From Actinomadura flavalba DSM 45200 (GTDB lineage: Bacteria; Actinomycetota; Actinomycetes; Streptosporangiales; Streptosporangiaceae), in assembly GCF_000374305.1 (NCBI RefSeq), contig NZ_KB894101.1, forward strand, positions 124,001 through 188,000: a stretch of 64,000 bases of DNA, written 5' to 3'. Each line of letters opens with the position of its first letter. Positions within the stretch are counted from its first letter, which is position 1. Made by a program: the position numbers and the translations under genes. Below, piece by piece: positions 58,568 through 64,000 of this stretch. The notes below the pieces were generated by a model, which worked only from the letters and a program-made list of their open reading frames with translations, had not been told where the DNA came from and did not search any database.

Positions 58568-59818
58568 ATGGCGAAGCTGTCACCGGTGCTCAAGCAGGCC
58601 ACGCCCGTGCTGGCCGCGCGGGGCGAAGGGGTGTACCTGTACGACGCCGAGGGGCGGCGGCACCTGGACTTCACCGCCGGCATCGGCGTCACGAGCACGG
58701 GCCACTGCCACCCGCGCGTCGTCCGGGCCGCCCAGGCCCAGGTCGGGACGCTCATCCACGGGCAGTACACGACCGTCCTGCACGAACCGCTGCTGCGGCT
58801 CACCGAACGTCTCGGCGAGGTGCTGCCCGCCGGGCTCGACTCGGTGTTCTACCTCAACAGCGGCAGCGAGGCCGTCGAGGCGTCGGTGCGGCTGGCCCGG
58901 CACACGACCGGGCGGCAGGGCGTCGTCGTGTTCGCCGGGTCGTTCCACGGCCGGACGATGGGCGCCGCCGCCCTGACCACGGCCGGGCCGAAGTTCCGCG
59001 CCGGGATCGGGCCGGTCATGCCCGGCGTCGCCGTCGCGCCGTTCCCGCAGGCGTACCGGCACGGCTGGACCGAGGACGAGGCCACCGCGCACGCGCTGCG
59101 CGAGCTGGACTACCTGCTCGCCACGTCCAGCCCGCCGTCCGACACCGCCGCGCTGCTGGTCGAACCGGTGCTCGGCGAGGGCGGCTACATCCCGGCGCCG
59201 CCCGCCTTCCTCCAGGGGCTGCGCGAGCGCGCCGACCGGCACGGCCTGCTGCTCATCGTGGACGAGGTGCAGACCGGCGTCGGCCGCACCGGGCGGTTCT
59301 GGGGGCACGAGCACGGCGCGATCACGCCGGACGTCCTCATCACGGCGAAGGGCCTGGCCAGCGGGTTCCCGCTGTCGGCGATCGCCGCGCCCGAGGCGCT
59401 GATGGCCAAGGCGTGGCCGGGGTCGCAGGGCGGCACGTACGGCGGCAACGCGGTCGCGTGCGCCGCCGCGCTCGCCACCCTGGACGTCGTCCGCGACGAG
59501 GACCTGGTCGGCAACGCCGCCGCGACGGGCCTGCGGCTGCACGAGGGGCTGCGCAAGGTCGCCGCCGACCACCCCGTCATCGGCGACGTGCGCGGCCTCG
59601 GCCTCATGCAGGCGGGCGAGTTCACCACGCCGGACGGCGCGCCCGACCCGGCGACGGCGCAGCGCGCGCACGCGGCGGCCGTCGAGCGCGGGCTGCTGCT
59701 GCTGACGTGCGGCGCGTACGGCAACGTCGTGCGGATGATCCCGCCCCTCGTCGTGACCGCCGCCCAGGTGGACGAGGCACTGACGATCTGGGCGGAGGCC
59801 GTCGCCGCGAGCGTGTGA
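58568..59818 (+). CDS. Class III PLP aminotransferase
   Basis: A 416-residue omega-aminotransferase. GIGVTSTGHCHPRV near residue 37, NSGSEAVEASVRLAR near 97, DEVQTGVGRTG near 231 and LITAKGLASGFPLSA (PLP lysine near 260) are typical of 4-aminobutyrate/beta-alanine-type enzymes. The amino donor is not clear. The ATG at 58568 follows GGGAGGGG. It has its own GntR-type operator and ends in a strong terminator, closing the catabolic island. Confidence 0.92.
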   Translation: MAKLSPVLKQATPVLAARGEGVYLYDAEGRRHLDFTAGIGVTSTGHCHPRVVRAAQAQVGTLIHGQYTTVLHEPLLRLTERLGEVLPAGLDSVFYLNSGSEAVEASVRLARHTTGRQGVVVFAGSFHGRTMGAAALTTAGPKFRAGIGPVMPGVAVAPFPQAYRHGWTEDEATAHALRELDYLLATSSPPSDTAALLVEPVLGEGGYIPAPPAFLQGLRERADRHGLLLIVDEVQTGVGRTGRFWGHEHGAITPDVLITAKGLASGFPLSAIAAPEALMAKAWPGSQGGTYGGNAVACAAALATLDVVRDEDLVGNAAATGLRLHEGLRKVAADHPVIGDVRGLGLMQAGEFTTPDGAPDPATAQRAHAAAVERGLLLLTCGAYGNVVRMIPPLVVTAAQVDEALTIWAEAVAASV

Positions 59819-59833
59819 GACGGGACGCAGGGG

Positions 59834-59860
59834 GTGGCCACCGGGTGACCCGGTGGCCAC
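59834..59860 (+). terminator. Hairpin terminator after aminotransferase gene
   Basis: Perfect 12-base stem GTGGCCACCGGG/CCCGGTGGCCAC with a TGA loop, 15 bases after the stop, followed by TTACCTGTTA. Confidence 0.85.
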
Positions 59861-59869
59861 TTACCTGTT

Positions 59870-59882
59870 AGATTCCGAATCT
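59870..59882. promoter_or_regulatory. Palindrome AGATTCCGAATCT before acyl-CoA dehydrogenase
   Basis: Six-base arms around one central C, 28 bases before the TTG start of the acyl-CoA dehydrogenase gene. It resembles an operator but differs from the GntR-type palindrome in the centre. Confidence 0.45.
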
Positions 59883-59910
59883 CGTTCTGTTTTGCGTTGG
59901 AGGCCGTCCG

Positions 59911-61050
59911 TTGAATCCCTGGAACACGCCCGAGCGCACCGCGCTGCGCGCCCTGGTCCGCGAGTTCACCGCCCGGGAGATCGCCCCGCACCTGGACGGC
60001 TGGGAGCGGGACGGCGCGCTCCCCCGCGAGCTGCACCGCAAGGCCGCCGAGACCGGGCTGCTCGGCGCGGGGTTCCCCGAGGAGGGCGGCGGCTCGGGCG
60101 GCGACCCGATCGACGCGCTCATCGTCGCCGAGGAGATCATCCAGGCGGGCGGCTCGGGCGGCGTCGTCGCGTCGCTGTTCACGCACGGCATCGCGATCCC
60201 GCACATTCTTATGTCCGGCGACAAGAACCTCATCGACCGGTTCGCCCGGCCCGTCCTGGCCGGGGAGAAGATCGGCGCGCTCGGCATCACCGAGCCCGAC
60301 ACCGGCTCCGACGTGGCGGGCATCCGCACCACCGCCGTCCGCGACGGCGACTCCTACGTCGTCAACGGCGCCAAGATGTTCATCACCTCCGGCGTCCGCG
60401 CCGACTTCGTGACGGTCGCCGTCCGCACCGGCGAGCCCGGCTTCGGCGGCATCTCGCTGCTCGTCGTGGAGAAGGGCACGCCCGGGTTCACGGTGTCGCG
60501 GGCGCTGGACAAGATGGGCTGGCTCTGCTCGGACACCGCCGAGCTGTCGTTCAGCGACGTCCGCGTGCCCGCCGCCAACCTCGTCGGCGCCGAGAACAGC
60601 GGGTTCCTCCAGATCGTGCAGAACTTCGTCACCGAGCGGCTGTCGCTGGCCGTCCAGGCGTACGCGACCGCGCAGCGCTGCCTGGACCTCACGCTCGACC
60701 ACGTCCGCACCCGCGAGACGTTCGGCCGGGCGCTGTGGTCGCGGCAGGTCGTCCGGCACAAGATCGCCGAGATGGCGCGCCAGGTGGACGTCGCCCGCGC
60801 CTACACCCAGTCGGTGGCGAACCGGTACATCGCCGGGGAGGACGTCCTCACCGAAACCGCCTACGCCAAGAACACCGCCGTGTACGCCGTCGAGCACGTC
60901 GTCCACGAAGCCGTCCAGCTCCACGGCGGCATGGGCTACATGCGCGAGTCCGAGGTGGAACGCCACTACCGCGACGCCCGCATCCTCGGCATCGGCGGCG
61001 GCACCAACGAGATCATGAACGAGATCATCGCGAAGCGCCTCGAAATGTAG
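59911..61050 (+). CDS. Acyl-CoA dehydrogenase
   Basis: A 379-residue FAD enzyme that introduces a trans-2 double bond into an acyl-CoA. GITEPDTGSDVAGI near residue 128 and VNGAKMFITSG bind FAD and substrate; VQLHGGMGYMRESEVERHYRD and GGGTNEIMNEIIAKRL close the active site. The GGGTNEIM form, without the Glu of short-chain enzymes, points to the long-chain or isovaleryl-type layout. The TTG start has GGAGG nine bases upstream. It is a one-gene transcript with terminator behind; no partner enoyl-CoA hydratase is close. Confidence 0.92.
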   Translation: MNPWNTPERTALRALVREFTAREIAPHLDGWERDGALPRELHRKAAETGLLGAGFPEEGGGSGGDPIDALIVAEEIIQAGGSGGVVASLFTHGIAIPHILMSGDKNLIDRFARPVLAGEKIGALGITEPDTGSDVAGIRTTAVRDGDSYVVNGAKMFITSGVRADFVTVAVRTGEPGFGGISLLVVEKGTPGFTVSRALDKMGWLCSDTAELSFSDVRVPAANLVGAENSGFLQIVQNFVTERLSLAVQAYATAQRCLDLTLDHVRTRETFGRALWSRQVVRHKIAEMARQVDVARAYTQSVANRYIAGEDVLTETAYAKNTAVYAVEHVVHEAVQLHGGMGYMRESEVERHYRDARILGIGGGTNEIMNEIIAKRLEM

Positions 61051-61088
61051 CCCGACCTGCTTCACCGCCGACCCGGTTCGACGGCCGG

Positions 61089-61129
61089 ACGCTCCGCACC
61101 GCACCGCTCGCTTGTGCTCTGCGGAGCGT
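61089..61129 (+). terminator. Hairpin terminator after acyl-CoA dehydrogenase gene
   Basis: Perfect ten-base stem ACGCTCCGCA/TGCGGAGCGT with a 21-base loop, followed by TTG. It lies 38 bases after the stop. Confidence 0.65.
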
Positions 61130-61152
61130 TTGCCGCATACTTCCCCGTAACG

Positions 61153-61173
61153 ATCGGTCCACTGTAGACCGAT
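61153..61173. promoter_or_regulatory. Inverted repeat ATCGGTC-N7-GACCGAT before aromatic operon
   Basis: Seven-base arms with a seven-base spacer, 70 bases before the hydroxylase start. It is probably the operator for a regulator of the meta-cleavage operon; the regulator gene is not in the window. Confidence 0.5.
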
Positions 61174-61242
61174 GAGTCCATCCCTGTGCCGACGGTTCGC
61201 CGCCGGAGCAGGGCGACCGGCTCGCTGGGAGGGGAGGACCCG

Positions 61243-62823
61243 ATGTCGAACGCGGCCGATGCCTACGACGTCGCGGTGATCGGATACGGGCCCACGGGCG
61301 TCACCGCCGCGAATCTGCTGGGCGCGATGGGCCTGCGGGTGGCGGTGGTGGAGCGCGACGCGGGGATCTTCTCCCGGGCCCGGGCCATCTCCACCGACGA
61401 GGAGGTGCTCCGGATCTGGCAGCGGATCGGCCTGGCCGACCGGCTCAAGCGGGACATGCTCGGCGATCTGCCGCTGGAGTTCGTCGACGACCGCGGCCGC
61501 CCGTTCGTGTCGGCCCGTCCGGTCTCGCGCGGCCACGGGCACCCGCCGCAGATGTTCCTCTACCAGCCGGCGCTGGAGGAGGTCCTGCGCGCGGGCGCCG
61601 GCCGCTACCCCGGCGTCGACCTGCTGCTGGAGCAGGAGTGCCTTCAGGTGCGGCAGGACGGCGCCGGAGTCGACCTGCGCCTTCTCGGTGTGCGCGACGA
61701 CACCGTCCGCCGGATCAGGGCGTCGTACGTCATCGCCGCGGACGGCGGGTCGAGCCTGACCCGGGCGCAGCTCAACGTCGGCTACGAAGGCCGCACGTTC
61801 GAGGACCGCTGGGTCGTCATCGACACCGAGATGATCGAACCGTGGCCGGGCCACGACCGGCTGCGCTTCCACTGCGATCCCGCCCGCCCGGCCGTGGACT
61901 GCCCCACCCCGCTGGGCCACCACCGCTGGGAGTTCCCGATCCTGCCCGGCGAGGACGCGGCCGAACTGGTGACCGACGACGCCGTCTGGAGGCTCCTGGC
62001 GCGGTACGGGATCGGCCCCGACCAGGTGCGAATCCTCCGGGCGACCGTCTACAGCCACCATGTGCGGTTCGCCGCCCGCTGGCGGGTCGGCCGCGTCTTC
62101 CTGGCCGGTGACGCCGCCCACGCGATGCCGCCGTGGATCGGGCAGGGCATGGCGGCCGGGGTCCGGGACGCGGCGAACCTGTGCTGGAAGCTCGCGGCGG
62201 TCGTGCGCGGAGAACTCGGCGACGCGGTCCTGGACTCCTACGAGGCCGAGCGCAAGCCGCACGTGCGGGGCATCACGCGGCGGGCGGTGCTGGTCGGGAA
62301 GATCATCACCGAGCGACGCAAGGTCGTCACCCTGCTGCGGAATCCGGTGGGCCGCCTGCTCATGCGGACCCGGCCCCTCGCGCGGCGGTTGCAGAACGCC
62401 GCCTGGATTCCCGAGGCCCGCTATGGGGCGGGGTTCCTGTCCGCCAACCGCGCGAGCGCGTCCGGGAGGCTCGTCCCGCAGCCGCTCGTCACCGTCGCGG
62501 CCGGTGCGCGCGTCCCGCTCGACGACGCGCTCGGGGGCGGATGGCTCCTCCTGCACGCCGGTGCCGCCCGTCCGCAGCCCGGCTGGGACGGCCTGGGCGT
62601 CCCGTCGATCACCGTGGCGCGCGCCGGTACCGATCCCGGACCGCACACGATCGTCGACGACGACGGCGTCCTGCTCGCCTGGATGGCGCTGCACCGGGCG
62701 AGCGTGCTCGCCCTGCGGCCGGACGGCTACGTCTACGCCGCCGCCGCTCCCGGCGGCCCGCTGCCCGCACCGCCGGACGACCTCGCCGTCCGGCCGCCCC
62801 AGTCCCAGCCCACCAGCTCCTGA
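61243..62823 (+). CDS. FAD-dependent aromatic hydroxylase, MhpA-like
   Basis: A 526-residue class A flavoprotein monooxygenase. VAVIGYGPTGVTAANLL near residue 11 binds the ADP part of FAD; YVIAADGGSSLTR is the DG motif and VFLAGDAAHAMPPWIGQGM near 285 the GD motif. MhpA-type enzymes (3-(3-hydroxyphenyl)propionate hydroxylase) add a hydroxyl ortho to a phenol to give a catechol. The next genes, a meta-cleavage hydrolase and an extradiol dioxygenase-like protein, support that. The ATG at 61243 has GGAGGGGAGG upstream. The exact aromatic substrate is open. Confidence 0.9.
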   Translation: MSNAADAYDVAVIGYGPTGVTAANLLGAMGLRVAVVERDAGIFSRARAISTDEEVLRIWQRIGLADRLKRDMLGDLPLEFVDDRGRPFVSARPVSRGHGHPPQMFLYQPALEEVLRAGAGRYPGVDLLLEQECLQVRQDGAGVDLRLLGVRDDTVRRIRASYVIAADGGSSLTRAQLNVGYEGRTFEDRWVVIDTEMIEPWPGHDRLRFHCDPARPAVDCPTPLGHHRWEFPILPGEDAAELVTDDAVWRLLARYGIGPDQVRILRATVYSHHVRFAARWRVGRVFLAGDAAHAMPPWIGQGMAAGVRDAANLCWKLAAVVRGELGDAVLDSYEAERKPHVRGITRRAVLVGKIITERRKVVTLLRNPVGRLLMRTRPLARRLQNAAWIPEARYGAGFLSANRASASGRLVPQPLVTVAAGARVPLDDALGGGWLLLHAGAARPQPGWDGLGVPSITVARAGTDPGPHTIVDDDGVLLAWMALHRASVLALRPDGYVYAAAAPGGPLPAPPDDLAVRPPQSQPTSS

Positions 62824-62834
62824 AGGACGCCACC

Positions 62835-63704
62835 ATGACCACGCCAGCTCCGTCCGGCCTGCGCGAGTCCCTGATCGACGTCGCCGGAAAGAAGATCTTC
62901 GTCGCCGAGACCGGCGACGGGCCCCCGCTGCTGCTCCTGCACGGCGGCGGGCCCGGCGCGTCCGGCGTCTCCAACTACGGCCGCAACATCACCGCTCTCG
63001 CCCGGCGCTTCCGGGTGATCGTCCCCGATCTTCCCGGCTACGGGCAGAGCAGCAAGGGCGTCGACGGCGACGATCCGTTCGGCTACCTCGCCGACCACAT
63101 GCGCGGCCTGCTCGACCGGCTCGGCATCGACCGGGCCCACCTGGTCGGCAACTCCTACGGCGGCGCCTGCGCGCTGCGCCTCGCCCTGGACACCCCCGGC
63201 CGCGTCCACCGGATGGTCCTGATGGGGCCCGGCGGCGTCGGCACCACCCGCACGCTGCCGACCCCGGGCCTGTCCAAGCTGCTGGGCTACTACGGCGGCA
63301 GCGGACCGTCCCGCGCCAAGCTGGAGGAGTTCATCCGCGACTACCTCGTCTTCAACGCCGCGCAGATCCCCGCCGAGCTCATCGACGAGCGCTACCGGGC
63401 CAGCATCGACCCCGAGGTCGTCGCCTCGCCGCCGCTGCGCCGCCCGTCCGGGCCGAACGCCCCCCGCACCCTGTGGCGCATGGACGTCACCCGCGACCGG
63501 CGGCTGGCCCGCCTCGGCGTCCCGACCCTGGTCCTGTGGGGCGCCGACGACAAGGTCAACCGGCCCTCCGGCGGGAGGATGCTCGCCGACCGCATGCCCG
63601 ACTGCGACCTGTACACGGTCGCCAACACCGGCCACTGGGTCCAGTTCGAGCGCGCCGCCCTGTTCAACCGGCTGTGCGCCGCCTTCCTGGAGGAAGGCCG
63701 ATGA
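62835..63704 (+). CDS. Meta-cleavage product hydrolase, MhpC/BphD/HsaD-like
   Basis: A 289-residue alpha/beta hydrolase. LLLHGGGPGASGVSNYGRN near residue 35 is the oxyanion loop, GNSYGGA the nucleophile elbow (Ser near 103), LVLWGADDKVN carries the Asp and NTGHWVQFE the His. This set is typical for C-C hydrolases that cleave 2-hydroxy-6-oxo-dienoates after extradiol ring opening. It lies 11 bases after the hydroxylase and overlaps the dioxygenase start by ATGA. Confidence 0.92.
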   Translation: MTTPAPSGLRESLIDVAGKKIFVAETGDGPPLLLLHGGGPGASGVSNYGRNITALARRFRVIVPDLPGYGQSSKGVDGDDPFGYLADHMRGLLDRLGIDRAHLVGNSYGGACALRLALDTPGRVHRMVLMGPGGVGTTRTLPTPGLSKLLGYYGGSGPSRAKLEEFIRDYLVFNAAQIPAELIDERYRASIDPEVVASPPLRRPSGPNAPRTLWRMDVTRDRRLARLGVPTLVLWGADDKVNRPSGGRMLADRMPDCDLYTVANTGHWVQFERAALFNRLCAAFLEEGR

Positions 63705-64000
63705 CCCTCCCCGATCCCGCCCGTGCGCGCTCGGTCTTCGGCGCCGTCCACCTCGGCTACGTCGTCATCGAGACCGAACGGTTCACCGACTGGCGCCGGT
63801 TCGGCGCCGACGCCATCGGCATGCACCACGACGCCCTCGGCTCCGACCGGATGCGGTTCCGCCTCGACGACCAGGAGTGCCGCTTCCTGCTCCGGCGCGG
63901 ACCGGCCGAGGACGTCGTCGCGCTCGGCTGGCACGTCGACGACCACGCCGACTTCGAGGAGATCGAGGCGCGCGTCCGCGCCGGCGGCCTGCGCGCCGTC
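63701..64000 (+). CDS. VOC-family extradiol dioxygenase-like protein, partial at right edge
   Basis: The first 100 residues are in the window: FGAVHLGYVVIETERFTDWRRFGADAIG and RMRFRLDDQECRFLLRRG, then LGWHVDDHADFEEIEARV. This is the N-terminal, non-catalytic barrel of type I extradiol dioxygenases (BphC/HsaC-like). The iron ligands would lie outside the window. Position after the C-C hydrolase fits ring cleavage of the catechol made by the hydroxylase. Confidence 0.85.
   Translation, partial: MTLPDPARARSVFGAVHLGYVVIETERFTDWRRFGADAIGMHHDALGSDRMRFRLDDQECRFLLRRGPAEDVVALGWHVDDHADFEEIEARVRAGGLRAV

Noticed and set aside
59185..62694. Minus-strand open frame of about 1170 codons across aminotransferase to hydroxylase
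   Set aside because: It spans three recognised genes and two terminators and lacks motifs.

Overview
The window is very GC-rich, gene-dense actinobacterial chromosome. GTG and TTG starts, stop/start overlaps (ATGA, GTGA, TGATG), DUF1707, GPP34 and STAND/LuxR genes fit a Streptosporangiales/Thermomonosporaceae-type organism such as Actinomadura; the genus is inference. No rRNA, tRNA, CRISPR array or transposase was seen.

Region 1 (1-25994) is the right-hand part of a non-ribosomal peptide synthetase (NRPS) cluster. Three coupled genes on the minus strand run from 21663 to beyond the left edge. Their domain order is C-A-T-E-C-(no A core)-T-C-A(Thr)-T-E, then C-A-T-C-A(Thr)-T-E, then C-A, cut by the window edge. 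The second module keeps only the last two adenylation motifs (A9-A10) in front of its carrier domain. An upstream gene (22131-23651) encodes a free adenylation protein that has the earlier motifs through A8 and stops where the megasynthase remnant begins. The two pieces look like one adenylation domain split over two genes. The binding-pocket residues of the free piece read as a diamino-acid type. Divergently from it lie SbnA-like and SbnB-like genes that make L-2,3-diaminopropionate (Dap). The simplest model is acyl/aryl - D-X1 - Dap - D-(allo)Thr - X4 - D-(allo)Thr - X6 and onward.

Region 2 (26031-31113) holds housekeeping and accessory genes: a small winged-helix-like protein, a Uma2-family protein, an ADP-ribosylglycohydrolase, a PPOX-fold flavin/F420 protein, a secreted four-cysteine protein, a PfkB-type sugar kinase and an ACT-domain protein.

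Region 3 (31293-41578) is a tight six-gene operon: GrpE-like factor, lidless Hsp70, 858-residue FN3-like protein, zinc-ribbon GTPase, GAP1-like protein and membrane-anchored zinc-ribbon GTPase. It looks like a dedicated chaperone plus double-GTPase system of unknown function.

Region 4 (41705-53123) has a RutE-like nitroreductase, a Bcr/CflA-type exporter, a TetR regulator with a perfect palindromic operator facing a phosphotriesterase-like hydrolase, an HtrA-type PDZ protease, a YdeP-type molybdopterin oxidoreductase, a decayed Rpn/DUF-like pseudogene, a GPP34 protein, a STAND-LuxR regulator and a DUF1707 protein.

Region 5 (53149-59860) is a catabolic island: amidase, D-2-hydroxyacid dehydrogenase, DUF3830, two maleate isomerase/arylmalonate decarboxylase-family proteins, a GntR/FadR-type regulator and a class III aminotransferase. 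Three copies of the palindrome GATTGTC(G/A)ACAATC stand before its three plus-strand transcription units and probably form the regulator's operators.

Region 6 (59911-64000) has an acyl-CoA dehydrogenase with its own terminator, then the start of an aromatic meta-cleavage operon (MhpA-like FAD hydroxylase, MhpC/BphD-like hydrolase, start of a VOC/extradiol dioxygenase) that leaves the right edge.
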